A stretch of DNA of 64,000 nucleotides from Clostridiaceae bacterium 14S0207 (GCA_003288255.1 CP026600.1:1984001-2048000), one strand, 5' to 3'. Shown: positions 44,436 to 54,320, counted from the stretch's first letter. The notes: a model not told the origin generated them from the letters alone. Made by a program: numbers and translations.

Positions 44436-46355
44436 ATCGAGTAGGAGCTAAATAATTATTTTATTTAGCGTCCTCTCACACCACCGTACGTACCGTTCGG
44501 TATACGGCGGTTCATTAAGAATTATGTATTAGCTGATATCCTTTAGATATACTTCTGTAACCAAGGTTTTCAATATATTTGTTGTTTAAGATTGTGTCAA
44601 GAACTGGGCTTTTGGATATTCTCCAATAGCCTTTTCTTGTATTTGCGTACTCCCATGCTTTATGGGTCGGAAGACCTAGTTTTATGAGGTTTCGTCCTCT
44701 AGTTTTAACCTTTTTCCATTGTTTCCAAATACAACTTCTTAACCTTCTTCTTATCCAACTATCTATTTTTTGTATTTTAGCGTTAGCTTTTGCTATTCCA
44801 AAATAATTAATCCATCCAATCGTTAATTGGTTAATCATGTAAATTCTATATTCTATACTTATACCTTTATTACGATTTGTTAATTTTCTTATTTTGTTTA
44901 TGAATCTTTTATATGACTTTTCATGTATCCTTATATTGGCTCCGCCTTTTACAAAATAGAATGAAAAACCAAGAAATTTTCTTCTCGTCACAAAATCTAC
45001 TGCACTTTTATTTTCATTAACTCTAAGTTTTAATACATCTTCAAGTACTCTTCTTGTACTTGCCATAACTCTTATTCCTGCCTTTTTGCTTTTTACATAT
45101 ATATTACAATCATCTGCAAATCGACAAAATCTATGACCTCTTTTCTCAAGTTCTTTATCTACTTCATCAAGCATGATATTAGCAAGGAGTGGGCTTAGTG
45201 GACCACCTTGCGGTGTACCCTTATCAGATTTTACCTTCAATCCATTTATCATTATTCCAGATTTAAGATACTCTCTAATTAGCCTTAATACTCTTTTATC
45301 TTTAATTTTTCTTGATAGTCTTTCCATTAATATATCATGATTAACTTTATCAAAGAACTTTTCTAAGTCTATATCAACAACCCACTTATAACCTTCGTTA
45401 ATATATTCCTTTGATTTTAATATAGCCTGTTTAGCACTTTTATTTGGTCTAAATCCATAGCTATTATCTGAAAAGGTAGGGTCATAAATTTTATTAAGTT
45501 CTTGTGCTATTGCCTGTTGTATTAATCTATCAAGTACAGTAGGAATTCCAAGTAATCTAGTTCCACCGTCAGGTTTTGGTATTTCCACTCTCCTAACGGG
45601 TGAAGGTTTATACCTTCCCTCTAATAACTTTTGCTTAATTGTTATCCAATTCTTAATGATAAATTCTCGAAATTCATCGGTTTTCATACCATCAATACCA
45701 TGGCTTCCTTTATTAGCAACTACTCTTTTCATGGCTTTTAGCATATTTTCTCTAGCTAAAATCATTTCAAGTAAGTTATCAGTATCATCTATTACATTGT
45801 TTTCTCTTTCTCTCTTTGCTAACGCCAAATTATTACTCTGCGCCCCTCGCTTATCTTGAAGTTCCACTTCTCCTTCCACGAGGCGACCTCTGTATTGAGT
45901 TGTCTGCTTTCCTTGTAATTTATTTGAATTATTCAAAGCTGAAAACCTCCTAATGTTCAGTCCTTCCCGCACTACGTGCACATAGTGTGGTACTATGACC
46001 TCTGCTGACTTCTGATAGTTCAGTTACATATCACTATGTAAGTTATCATGTAGGAAATTCATCCTTTAATGATATATCTATCAGACCTCCCCAGGTAAGA
46101 ACGCAATCTTTCATTCCATATATCTGCCACATATACTGTAGTAGCTTTCGGGTGATACGGACTTTGTTTTGTTATGCAAACTCATCCAGCTATAATCAGC
46201 CTCTTATGTGATTCGTATTCCTCAGACCGGAATTTTGCCCTCCGACTTCCTTCAGATTCCATCTCGCAATGGACACCCTTGTCATTGGCTAACGCCTATA
46301 TCACCTTCGGCGCTCGGGACTTTCACCCTATAGATTGCGCCCATGCTGGGCGCAC
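44436..46355 (-). mobile_element. Group IIC intron (about 1.92 kb) inserted in the purE leader
   Basis: The 5-prime end is GTGCGCCCAGCATGGGCGC (from 46355), followed by TATAGGGTGAAAGTCCCGAGC, the domain I start typical of group IIC introns such as that of Oceanobacillus iheyensis. Domain V is recognisable at about 44466-44513 (GAACCGCCGTATACCGAACG, then GTACGTACGGTGGTGTGAGAGG is split over its two sides), and domain VI follows (CTAAATAA/TTATTTAG) before the 3-prime end CTACTCGAT at 44436. The encoded protein lies in domain IV. The 5-prime exon ends with the T-run of a terminator hairpin, the known group IIC target. Confidence 0.92.
44515..45936 (-). CDS. ltrA: Group II intron reverse transcriptase/maturase
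   Basis: I start at TTG 45936, 8 bases after AGGAGG (473 residues); the open frame extends 15 codons further without a ribosome site. The reverse transcriptase domain has HGIDGMKTDEF, RRVEIPKPDGGTRLLGIPTV, SYGFRPNKSAKQA, TPQGGPLSPLLANIMLDEVD and the catalytic RFADDCN (FADD in place of YADD). The maturase X domain follows (WINYFGIAKA, CIWKQWKKVKTR). There is no HNH endonuclease domain, as expected for group IIC. The frame is intact. Confidence 0.95.
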   Translation of the reverse strand: MNNSNKLQGKQTTQYRGRLVEGEVELQDKRGAQSNNLALAKRERENNVIDDTDNLLEMILARENMLKAMKRVVANKGSHGIDGMKTDEFREFIIKNWITIKQKLLEGRYKPSPVRRVEIPKPDGGTRLLGIPTVLDRLIQQAIAQELNKIYDPTFSDNSYGFRPNKSAKQAILKSKEYINEGYKWVVDIDLEKFFDKVNHDILMERLSRKIKDKRVLRLIREYLKSGIMINGLKVKSDKGTPQGGPLSPLLANIMLDEVDKELEKRGHRFCRFADDCNIYVKSKKAGIRVMASTRRVLEDVLKLRVNENKSAVDFVTRRKFLGFSFYFVKGGANIRIHEKSYKRFINKIRKLTNRNKGISIEYRIYMINQLTIGWINYFGIAKANAKIQKIDSWIRRRLRSCIWKQWKKVKTRGRNLIKLGLPTHKAWEYANTRKGYWRISKSPVLDTILNNKYIENLGYRSISKGYQLIHNS

Positions 46356-46357
46356 AT

Positions 46358-46396
46358 AAAAAACTCACCATAATAGGTATTATGATGAGTTTTTTA
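46358..46396 (-). terminator. Riboswitch terminator and group IIC intron target
   Basis: Stem AAAAAACTCATCATAATA/TATTATGGTGAGTTTTTT (G-U pairs, short loop) with its T-run ending 2 nt before the intron. It lies about 55 nt after the guanine aptamer. Confidence 0.85.
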
Positions 46397-46450
46397 TAAC
46401 AGATATAGTAATAAGTATCAAAATAAATTTATATACTTAATTCACCATAA

Positions 46451-46521
46451 TTCCTAATAGTCAAAGATTTGCGGCCTTTGCTAGAAACGCTTGAACCCTA
46501 TTATCAAGCTTATATTAAGAA
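46451..46521 (-). promoter_or_regulatory. Guanine-class purine riboswitch
   Basis: P1 pairs TTCTTAAT with ATTAGGAA. P2 is GCTTGA/TTCAAGC with a TAATAGG loop, J2/3 is GTTTCTAG, P3 is CAAAG/CTTTG around GCCGCAAAT, and J3/1 is ACT. These are the purine aptamer signatures. The C at the specificity position of J3/1 (in GACTATT) indicates guanine or hypoxanthine rather than adenine. It controls purE-purC-purF-purM-purN-purH-purD through the terminator at 46358-46396. Confidence 0.92.
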
Positions 46522-46558
46522 CTACTTATTTAAATTATTAAGTTTTAATTATAATTAA

Positions 46559-46587
46559 ATATTATCATTTTGCAAAGATTAAGTCAA
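46559..46587 (-). promoter_or_regulatory. Sigma-A promoter of the purE operon
   Basis: Minus-strand TTGACT (46582-46587), 17-bp spacer, TAATAT (46559-46564), directly upstream of the guanine aptamer. Confidence 0.8.
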
Positions 46588-46607
46588 TACATTGTTTTTG
46601 TTTTATT

Positions 46608-46640
46608 TGAAATTATTCGTATATTAACGAACATTTTAAT
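46608..46640 (-). promoter_or_regulatory. PurR-box-like sites upstream of the purE promoter
   Basis: Two inversely oriented CGAA-centred sites (TTAACGAACATTTT and TATACGAATAATT) lie 20-50 bp upstream of the -35 box. They resemble the PurBox bound by PurR in Firmicutes. Whether a PurR homologue exists in this organism cannot be seen here. Confidence 0.45.
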
Positions 46641-46724
46641 GTATTGTAATTTTTATTTTCGTTTTTCTGTACTTATAATATTTTATATATATTTAATATC
46701 TTTGAACTTTCCATACTCTAAGTA

Positions 46725-49700
46725 CTATTTAAAATATTCAACACCTGATGTAAAAATACTTTGATTATAATTTCCTTCTACATTTCTAAATGTTCCATTG
46801 GATATCCTTTCAGTATGTCCCATTTTTCCAAGAACTCTTCCATCTGGGCTAGTTATTCCTTCAATAGCCATAACTGATCCATTAGGATTATATTTTATAT
46901 CATTTGTATGATTACCATTTGAATCTACATATTGAGTAGCCACTTGTCCATTTTTAAATAATTCTTTAACTACTTCGTCAGTAGCATAAAATCTTCCCTC
47001 TCCATGAGATACCGGAACAGTATAGATATCTCCTTGTCTAGCTCTATTAAACCATGGTGATTTAGTAGATACTACTTTTGTATTTACCACACAAGATATA
47101 TGTCTTCCTATAGAATTAAAGGTTAATGTTGGAGAATCTTCTTTAATATCAACTATATCTCCATAAGGTACTAATCCTAATTTTATTAATGCTTGGAATC
47201 CATTACAAATTCCTAACATTAGTCCATCTTTAACATTTAAATGTTCACGAACAGCCTGTTTTATTCTTTCATTTCTAAAAATAGCTGCTATAAACTTGCC
47301 TGATCCATCTGGTTCATCTCCTGCACTAAATCCACCTGGTATCATAATGATCTGGCTTTTTCTAATTAACTTCTCCATATTTTCTATAGATTCATTAATA
47401 TCCTTAGATGTTAAATTATTAAATACAAATAACTTAGTTTCCGCACCTGCTTTTTCAAATGCCAATTTACTATCATATTCGCAATTTGATCCTGGGAAGA
47501 CTGGAATTAATACTTTTGGTTTAGGAGTATTTATTAATATATTACATTTTTCATGTTGATTTTTTAATACAGTTTTATCTACTTCTATACCAATAGCTTC
47601 TTCACTCTTATGTTCTTTATATTTTGTTGGGAAAATCGGTTCTAAAGTTTCTTCCCATTTTTCTATTGCATTATTTAATTTAATAACTTCATTAGCTATA
47701 TGAATTTCTTGTGATTTAATAGTTTTACCTATTACTTTATAAGAGATTCCATGGAATTTGTCTAAAATATTTACATCACCTTTAAATTCCACAACTATAT
47801 TTCCATAGTCAGATGAAAATAACTCTTCTTCACTATATTCTTCTTCAAATTTAAAACCAATTTTATTTCCAAAACACATTTTTGAGATACTTTCAGCAAC
47901 TCCTCCAAATTTTATAGCTGAGGCTGAAATTATATTTTTACTTTTAATAAGCTCATGTATAGCCCTAAAGTTATTCTTTAATATGTTAAAATCTGGTATT
48001 TCTTCTTTATTTCTTTTCACATTAAACATTATAACTTTATTATTATATTCCTTAAATTCAGGAGTACATACTTCATCAAGTTCTACAGTAGTAACAGCAA
48101 AAGAAATTAATGTTGGAGGTACATTTATATCCTTAAAGGTACCAGACATACTATCTTTTCCTCCAATTGCCGCAATTTCAAAAGAAGTTTGTGCAAGTAA
48201 TGCTCCTAATAATGCCGAAAATGGTTTTCCCCATTTTTCTTCATTGCTACTAAGTTTCTCAAAGTATTCTTGAAAAGAAAGTCTTACTTTAGAATAATCT
48301 CCTCCACTTGCTACAATTTTAGATAATGACTCTATTACTGCATATAATGCACCGTGAAAAGGACTCCATTTTCCTATTTTAGGATTATATCCGTAAGACA
48401 TTAATGATACTGTAGAAGTTTCTCCATGTAAAACTGGAATCTTAGCACACATAGCATCAATTGGAGTTAATTGATTTTTCCCTCCAAAAGGCATAAATAC
48501 CGTAGATGCTCCTACTGTACTATCAAACATTTCACATAGTCCTTTTTGAGAACATACATTTAAATCTTTTAAATTATTTATAAAGGCTTCTTTTAAATTT
48601 AAATTTTTATATCTTTCATTTCTTTCTTCAAAATAACTACTATCTTTTGGTGCCTTAACTACTACATTCATAAATTGTCTGGCACCGTTAGTATCCAAAA
48701 ATTCTCTACTTAAGTCTAAAATTATTTTATTATTCCATTGAATTTTAACTCTTTTTTCTTCAGTTACTTCTGCAACAACTACAGCCTCTAAATTTTCATC
48801 ATGGGCATACCTTATAAATTTATTCGCATCTTCATTTTTAACAACTACAGCCATCCTTTCTTGTGATTCTGATATTGCTAGTTCCGTTCCATCTAATCCT
48901 TCATATTTTTTAGGTACTTTATCTAAATCTATAAATAATCCTTCTGCTAATTCTCCTACTGCAACTGAAACTCCACCTGCCCCAAAATCATTACATCTTT
49001 TAATCATAGTTGTAACCTTTGGATTTCTAAATAACCTTTGAATTTTTCTTTCCGTTGGTGCATTTCCTTTTTGCACTTCAGATCCACAAGTTAAAATAGA
49101 TTTTTCAGTATGTTCCTTTGAAGAACCTGAAGCTCCTCCGCAACCATCTCTTCCTGTTCTTCCACCTAATAATATTATAAGATCTCCACATTTTGGCTCT
49201 TCTCTTCTTACATTTTCAATTGAGGTTGCTCCAATAACAGCACCTACTTCCATTCTTTTAGCTAAAAATCCTTCATCATAAATTTCTGTAACTTGTCCTG
49301 TCGCCAATCCAATTTGATTTCCATAGCTACTATATCCTCTAGCTGCTTCTTTGGTTATTTTACTTTGTGGAAGTTTACCCTTCAATGTTTTATCTATAGC
49401 TTTTCTAGGATCTGCAGCTCCTGTTACACGCATAGCTTGATAAACATAACTTCTTCCTGATAATGGATCTCTAATAGCACCTCCTAAACAAGTTGAAGCT
49501 CCACCAAATGGCTCTATTTCAGTTGGATGATTATGGGTTTCATTTTTAAACATTAAAAGCCACTTTTCATTTTTTTCATCTACTTTAACATCTATAACTA
49601 TGCTACAAGCATTAATTTCATCCGATTTATCTAGATCTTCTAACTTCCCATCTGCTCTTAATTGTTTCATTCCAATTACTGCTAAATCCATTAATGTTTG

Positions 49701-50510
49701 TTTTTTATCTTTTCCAATATATAATTTTTCTCTAATCTTTAAATAATTTTTATATTCCTCTTGAATAACATCTGTATATTTTCCTTCTTCAATATTAATC
49801 TCTTCTAAAATTGTATTAAAAGTAGTATGTCTGCAATGATCTGACCAATAAGTATCTATAACCTTTATTTCCGTTATAGTAGGAAATTTATTTTCTTTTC
49901 TAAAATATTGTTGACATAACTTCAAATCTTCAAAACTCATAGCAAGGTTTTTATCTTGTAAAAAACTTTTTAACTCTTCATCATTTAATGTATTAAAACT
50001 TTCTAAAACTTCTACTGAATTTTTTAATTCTATTTCTTTATCATCATCCTTAATTTTATCTAAAGAAGTTTCTTTAGAATCCACCTTATTTATGTAGTAA
50101 TTCTTTATTTTGTCTAATTCATCACTTGTAATATCCCCTTCTATAAGAATAACTCTAGCATTTTTTACAGTACATTCTTTTCCTTGTAAAATTAATTTAA
50201 TACACTGTTCAGCTGAATCCGCTCTTTGATAATACTGACCTTTTAAAAATTCTACTGCAAAAATATTTTTATTTACATATTCAATATCTTTTTCAAATAT
50301 CATATCCACATTAGGTTCACTTAATACATATTTCTTTATCTTATTAAACTCTTCTTCGTTAACTTCAAAAACATCATATCTATTTAAGAGTCTAACATTT
50401 GTAATTTTTTCTATACCTAAGTTGTCTTTAAAATCTCTTAATAATTTTTGTGCTTCCACATTAAAGTTCGGTTTTTTTTCTACAAAAACTCTATAATTTT
50501 GTAAATTCAT
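46725..50510 (-). CDS. purL: Phosphoribosylformylglycinamidine synthase, single-chain
   Basis: The 1261-residue FGAM synthase is the large fused form. Its synthetase core has DTYWSDHCRHTTF, FKNETHNHPTEIEPFGGAST, GGRTGRDGCGGASGSSKEH and GGKDSMSG. The C-terminal glutaminase domain has FPGSNCEYD, PGGFSAGDEPDGSGK and the nucleophile loop GICNGFQALIKLG. No purQ or purS is needed. It is transcribed separately from purE, whose promoter and riboswitch lie in the 380 bp downstream. Confidence 0.97.
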   Translation of the reverse strand: MNLQNYRVFVEKKPNFNVEAQKLLRDFKDNLGIEKITNVRLLNRYDVFEVNEEEFNKIKKYVLSEPNVDMIFEKDIEYVNKNIFAVEFLKGQYYQRADSAEQCIKLILQGKECTVKNARVILIEGDITSDELDKIKNYYINKVDSKETSLDKIKDDDKEIELKNSVEVLESFNTLNDEELKSFLQDKNLAMSFEDLKLCQQYFRKENKFPTITEIKVIDTYWSDHCRHTTFNTILEEINIEEGKYTDVIQEEYKNYLKIREKLYIGKDKKQTLMDLAVIGMKQLRADGKLEDLDKSDEINACSIVIDVKVDEKNEKWLLMFKNETHNHPTEIEPFGGASTCLGGAIRDPLSGRSYVYQAMRVTGAADPRKAIDKTLKGKLPQSKITKEAARGYSSYGNQIGLATGQVTEIYDEGFLAKRMEVGAVIGATSIENVRREEPKCGDLIILLGGRTGRDGCGGASGSSKEHTEKSILTCGSEVQKGNAPTERKIQRLFRNPKVTTMIKRCNDFGAGGVSVAVGELAEGLFIDLDKVPKKYEGLDGTELAISESQERMAVVVKNEDANKFIRYAHDENLEAVVVAEVTEEKRVKIQWNNKIILDLSREFLDTNGARQFMNVVVKAPKDSSYFEERNERYKNLNLKEAFINNLKDLNVCSQKGLCEMFDSTVGASTVFMPFGGKNQLTPIDAMCAKIPVLHGETSTVSLMSYGYNPKIGKWSPFHGALYAVIESLSKIVASGGDYSKVRLSFQEYFEKLSSNEEKWGKPFSALLGALLAQTSFEIAAIGGKDSMSGTFKDINVPPTLISFAVTTVELDEVCTPEFKEYNNKVIMFNVKRNKEEIPDFNILKNNFRAIHELIKSKNIISASAIKFGGVAESISKMCFGNKIGFKFEEEYSEEELFSSDYGNIVVEFKGDVNILDKFHGISYKVIGKTIKSQEIHIANEVIKLNNAIEKWEETLEPIFPTKYKEHKSEEAIGIEVDKTVLKNQHEKCNILINTPKPKVLIPVFPGSNCEYDSKLAFEKAGAETKLFVFNNLTSKDINESIENMEKLIRKSQIIMIPGGFSAGDEPDGSGKFIAAIFRNERIKQAVREHLNVKDGLMLGICNGFQALIKLGLVPYGDIVDIKEDSPTLTFNSIGRHISCVVNTKVVSTKSPWFNRARQGDIYTVPVSHGEGRFYATDEVVKELFKNGQVATQYVDSNGNHTNDIKYNPNGSVMAIEGITSPDGRVLGKMGHTERISNGTFRNVEGNYNQSIFTSGVEYFK

Positions 50511-50533
50511 TTTAATCCTCCTTAAGTTAGAAC

Positions 50534-50580
50534 TATTTACGAATATTCTTTTATTTTTTTTATATATTGTTCGATAGACT
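50534..50580 (-). promoter_or_regulatory. Inverted CGAA sites upstream of purL
   Basis: ATTTACGAATATT on the plus strand and CTATCGAACAATAT on the minus strand form an inward-facing PurBox-like pair 25-70 bp upstream of the purL start. A TATAAT lies just upstream at 50582-50587 on the minus strand. Confidence 0.4.
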
Positions 50581-50670
50581 TATTATAATATATATTTCAA
50601 ATATTTAAAAGTATAACTTTCAAATATTCTTACAATTTGCAATTTTATATTTTCTATATAATTATTCCAT

Positions 50671-50726
50671 AAAAAATAAAGCAAATCAAAGGAATCTCAT
50701 TATATCCTTGATTTGCTTTATTTTTT
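50671..50726 (-). terminator. Terminator of the sodium:alanine symporter gene
   Basis: Long stem AAATAAAGCAAATCAA/TTGATTTGCTTTATTT (one imperfection) followed by TTTTTT. Confidence 0.8.
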
Positions 50727-50752
50727 AATTTAAACTTTATAAATTTAGTTGT

Positions 50753-52108
50753 TTATTTAGTTTTGACATGTTTTGATATATCATCATAATCTTTTAACTT
50801 TTCTTTTACTATGGCTGATAATGCTATAATTGCGATTAAATTAGGAATAACCATGATTCCATTGAAAAAGTCAGCAAGTTCCCAAACTAAATCAACTTTT
50901 AATGCACAACCTATAAATACAAAGAACATAACCAAAACTCTATATCCTGGTAAAGCTTTTTTACCAAATAAATATTTAATATTTGCTTCACCAAAGAAAT
51001 ACCAGCCTATTATAGTTGAAAAGGCAAAGAAGAATAATGATATAGCTATGAATTTTTCTCCAAAATTACCCATTCCAGCAGTAAATGCCTTTTGAGTTAA
51101 ACTAATACCTGTAGTTTTTCCATCTAAAGCTCCTGTAGTTAAAATTACAAGTGCTGTTAAAGTTAAAATTACAAAAGTATCAACAAATACACCAACTATA
51201 GCAACTAAACCTTGATCACATGGATGGTCAACCTTTGCCACTGCATGTGCATGAGGTGTAGATCCCATACCTGCTTCATTAGAGAATAATCCTCTTGAAA
51301 CACCGTATCTAACAGCTTGTTTAATAGTAACTCCGACTACTCCACCACCTACTGCTTGGGGATTAAATGCACCTTTAAAAATCATTCCCAATGAAGGTAA
51401 TATTTGATTATAATTCATAAATATAATTACTAAACTTCCAATAATATAAAATAATGCCATAACAGGAACTATTTTTTCAGCAAAAGATGCTATTCTTGAT
51501 ATACCACCTATAAAAATAGCTGCTGTTAAAACTGCTAATATACCTCCAATTATATATGGACTAATATTAAATGCTGTTTTAAAGGCACTTCCTATAGAAT
51601 TAGCTTGTACCATATTTCCTATAAATCCAAGAGCCATAATTATACTTATAGAGAAAAATCCTGCTAAAAATTTATTATGGAGTCCTTGGCTAATATAATA
51701 TGCAGGCCCCCCTGTTACTTCTCCATCTTTCTTAGTTTTAAAAACTTGAGCTAATGTAGCCTCTGCAAAGATTGTACTCATTCCAAAGAAAGCACTAATC
51801 CACATCCAAAATATAGCACCTGGTCCTCCAGAAGCCATAGCTGTTGCAGCTCCTGCTAGGTTTCCTGTACCAACTTGTGCTGATATAGCTGTTGCTAAGG
51901 CTTGGAAAGAAGACATACCATCTTTTCCTGCTTTTTTACCAAAGCTTATTGCTCCAAAGGTATTTTTAAAAGCCTTTCCAAACTTTTTAACTTGTACAAA
52001 TTTTAACTTAAATGAAAAGAAAATCCCTGTACCACAAAGAAGAAAAATTAAAATATAATTCCATAAATAGTGGTTTAAACCTTTAACTAAATTCAATGCT
52101 GAATCCAT
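50753..52108 (-). CDS. AGCS-family sodium:alanine/glycine symporter
   Basis: The 451-residue membrane protein has about eleven helices and the AGCS signatures FQALATAISAQVGTGNLAGAATA and GVSRGLFSNEAGMGSTPHAHA. It imports alanine or glycine with sodium. The 5-prime region (52109-52394) is AT-rich with AATAAATA repeats; I find no glycine riboswitch there. It is monocistronic. Confidence 0.95.
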   Translation of the reverse strand: MDSALNLVKGLNHYLWNYILIFLLCGTGIFFSFKLKFVQVKKFGKAFKNTFGAISFGKKAGKDGMSSFQALATAISAQVGTGNLAGAATAMASGGPGAIFWMWISAFFGMSTIFAEATLAQVFKTKKDGEVTGGPAYYISQGLHNKFLAGFFSISIIMALGFIGNMVQANSIGSAFKTAFNISPYIIGGILAVLTAAIFIGGISRIASFAEKIVPVMALFYIIGSLVIIFMNYNQILPSLGMIFKGAFNPQAVGGGVVGVTIKQAVRYGVSRGLFSNEAGMGSTPHAHAVAKVDHPCDQGLVAIVGVFVDTFVILTLTALVILTTGALDGKTTGISLTQKAFTAGMGNFGEKFIAISLFFFAFSTIIGWYFFGEANIKYLFGKKALPGYRVLVMFFVFIGCALKVDLVWELADFFNGIMVIPNLIAIIALSAIVKEKLKDYDDISKHVKTK

Positions 52109-52394
52109 GCAAAACCCTCCTTCTTTTTTTTAAATCTTAATAAATAATAAATAAATAATAAATAATTGATTAACAAATAACTTTTAATTAATTATATGAT
52201 ATTTTTTGTAAATTTGCAACACTTTCTGAATATTCGAAATGGTTTTTAATTAAATTTGTTTCTTATTGAATTTTATATAGTTTACATATACTAGATTAAA
52301 GTTTGCAACTACTTTACAGTTAACTTTTATATATTATGATATAATTATTAAGTAATTTAACATATAGTTTTTGTTTAATTTAAAGGAGGATTTT

Positions 52395-53141
52395 ATGAAA
52401 AAAATTATATTATCATTATGTTTATGTTTTAGCATATTGTTTACTTTAACTGCTTGTGGTAATTCAAATGCTACCGATACCAAAAGTAAAGAAAATAAGA
52501 CTGAAGAAAAAACTTCTACGTCTGAAAATACTAATGAACCTCTTGCTCAATTTACAACTCCCAAAGTTGGAGAAGAAATCGCGGTTTTAGAAACTTCCAT
52601 GGGAACAATTAAAATTAGATTTTTTCCTGAGTATGCTCCTAAAACTGTAGAAAATTTCAAAACCCATATAAGTAAAAAATATTATGATGGTCTTATTTTT
52701 CATAGGGTTATAAATGATTTTATGATACAAGGTGGAGACCCTAAAGGAACTGGTATGGGTGGTGAAAGTATCTGGGGAAAACCTTTTGAAGATGAATTCA
52801 CACCAAAATTACATAATTTTAGAGGCGCACTATCTATGGCTAATGCTGGTCCCAATACAAATGGAAGTCAATTTTTTATAGTTCAAGCAAAAAAAACACC
52901 TGATCAACTAATAAATGCCATGAAAAATGCAGATAAATCTTCTTATGGAGAAAATGTAATTAAAAAATATTCTGAGGTAGGTGGAACTCCTACTCTTGAT
53001 TATAAACATACTGTATTTGGTCAGGTTATCGAAGGAATGGATGTAGTAGATAAAATCGCTAGTACAAAAACTGTTTCAAATGATAAACCTGAAAAAGATG
53101 TAAAAATAAAAAAAGCTTATTTAGAACCATATAAAAAATAA
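52395..53141 (+). CDS. Cyclophilin-type peptidyl-prolyl isomerase lipoprotein
   Basis: I start at ATG 52395, 6 bases after AAAGGAGG (248 residues). A lipoprotein signal peptide ends in the lipobox LTAC (Cys19 or so), followed by an Asn/Lys/Glu/Thr linker to about residue 50. The rest is a cyclophilin domain with [34 protein letters not shown] and [15 protein letters not shown]. It should assist folding of exported proteins on the outer face of the membrane. Confidence 0.94.
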   Translation: MKKIILSLCLCFSILFTLTACGNSNATDTKSKENKTEEKTSTSENTNEPLAQFTTPKVGEEIAVLETSMGTIKIRFFPEYAPKTVENFKTHISKKYYDGLIFHRVINDFMIQGGDPKGTGMGGESIWGKPFEDEFTPKLHNFRGALSMANAGPNTNGSQFFIVQAKKTPDQLINAMKNADKSSYGENVIKKYSEVGGTPTLDYKHTVFGQVIEGMDVVDKIASTKTVSNDKPEKDVKIKKAYLEPYKK

Positions 53142-53148
53142 ATTTTAG

Positions 53149-53189
53149 AAATAGAAGTCTTTTATTTAAATTTTAAAAGACTTCTATTT
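53149..53189. terminator. Bidirectional terminator
   Basis: Stem AAATAGAAGTCTTTTA and its complement with a short loop, between convergent genes. Confidence 0.75.
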
Positions 53190-53203
53190 TAATTTATTTT
53201 TAT

Positions 53204-53725
53204 TTATAAATTTTCATCTCCTTGTCTCCAGTTTAATGGACACATACCACCGCTTTTCAAAGCCTGTAATACTCTTAAAATTTCATCCACATTTCTTCCT
53301 ATATCCAAATCATGAATTACGGAATATTTTATCTTTCCTTCCGGATCAATAATAAATAATCCTCTTAAAGGAATTCCCTCTTCTTCAATTAATACACCAA
53401 AATTTTTAGTAATCTCTTTTGTGTAATCTGAAACTATGGGAAAATTTATTTCTCCCAATTTTCCTCTAATCCAAGTTTTATGTGAGTATAGGCTATCGCA
53501 ACTTATAGCTAAAATATCTGCCCCAAGATTTTGAAACTCTTTATATCTATCACTAAATCCTCTTAATTCTGTATGACATACCTTAGTAAAATCTAAAGTA
53601 TAAAAAAGCATAATAATCCAACTACCCTTATAATCTTCTAATGAAATTTTCTTAATTTCTTTCCCATCCCCTAAAACAGCTTGAACTTTAAATGCTGGTG
53701 CTATTTTTTCCACTATTCTATCCAT
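53204..53725 (-). CDS. Peroxiredoxin (AhpC/TSA family)
   Basis: The 173-residue thioredoxin-fold peroxidase has its peroxidatic Cys in DFTKVCHTELRGF (about residue 51) and a C-terminal resolving Cys in GGMCPLNWRQGD. The latter is the typical 2-Cys arrangement. It reduces hydrogen peroxide and organic peroxides. It is monocistronic. Confidence 0.92.
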   Translation of the reverse strand: MDRIVEKIAPAFKVQAVLGDGKEIKKISLEDYKGSWIIMLFYTLDFTKVCHTELRGFSDRYKEFQNLGADILAISCDSLYSHKTWIRGKLGEINFPIVSDYTKEITKNFGVLIEEEGIPLRGLFIIDPEGKIKYSVIHDLDIGRNVDEILRVLQALKSGGMCPLNWRQGDENL

Positions 53726-53756
53726 AATTCTTGTAACGCCCCTTCTTTTATTTTAT

Positions 53757-53804
53757 AAAAAACCATGTACTCTTATAATTAGTTTAATAAGAATACATGG
53801 TTTT
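53757..53804 (-). terminator. Terminator of the flavin reductase gene
   Basis: Long stem AAAACCATGTATTCTTATT/AATTATAAGAGTACATGGTTTT (imperfect in the middle) followed by TTTTAT. Confidence 0.75.
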
Positions 53805-53813
53805 ATACCATTA

Positions 53814-54320
53814 TTATTTTGTTTTATAAATATCTACAATTTCACCATAATACAATGTATGATAATTTCCATCTTCATATAGTTTCTTTACTTCAAGATC
53901 ATTTATCATATTAATATCTATGGGATGACTATAAACAACCTTACATTCGTAATGCATATCAGCATTTTCTATAATAGGAGTTGAAATTTTATTTCCTTCT
54001 TTTAAATATAAATCACATTCTTTAAATTTATCTATATCCTTACCTGTTTTAGTACCACAGATTGTTAATGCCTGTTTTAAATTCTTAGAAAATGGAATGC
54101 TTACTGTAAACTCTTTAGCATTTTCTAATAGTTCATAAGTGTATCTTGATTTTCTTACTAAAACCATAAATACTGGTTTTCTCCATTGATAACCAATTTG
54201 CCCCCAACTAATAGTCATAGTATTTACTGTATCTCCATTTTTAACAGTTAAAAATGCTCCTTGTGTATGAAGCCAGTCCATAGTTTCTTCTAAATTTTCT
54301 ATGAAATTTAATGAACTCAT
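53814..54320 (-). CDS. Flavin reductase-like FMN-binding split-barrel protein
   Basis: The 168-residue protein has the split-barrel pattern KNGDTVNTMTISWGQIGY...KPVFMVLVRKSRYTYELLENAKEFTVSIPF. It likely binds FMN and transfers hydride from NAD(P)H or mediates electron transfer. It starts 23 bp after the PHP gene. A second, separate member of this family is at 58228-58836. Confidence 0.87.
   Translation of the reverse strand: MSSLNFIENLEETMDWLHTQGAFLTVKNGDTVNTMTISWGQIGYQWRKPVFMVLVRKSRYTYELLENAKEFTVSIPFSKNLKQALTICGTKTGKDIDKFKECDLYLKEGNKISTPIIENADMHYECKVVYSHPIDINMINDLEVKKLYEDGNYHTLYYGEIVDIYKTK

Noticed and set aside
46174-46359. 61-codon plus-strand frame
   Set aside because: It lies inside domain I of the group II intron on the opposite strand and is a by-product of structured RNA sequence.
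52141-52175. AATAAATA repeats as a CRISPR-like array
   Set aside because: They are short contiguous low-complexity units without spacers. No CRISPR array or cas gene is visible in the window.
52109-52394. Possible glycine riboswitch before the alanine/glycine symporter
   Set aside because: The region is simple AT-rich sequence with AATAAATA repeats and has no glycine aptamer motifs.
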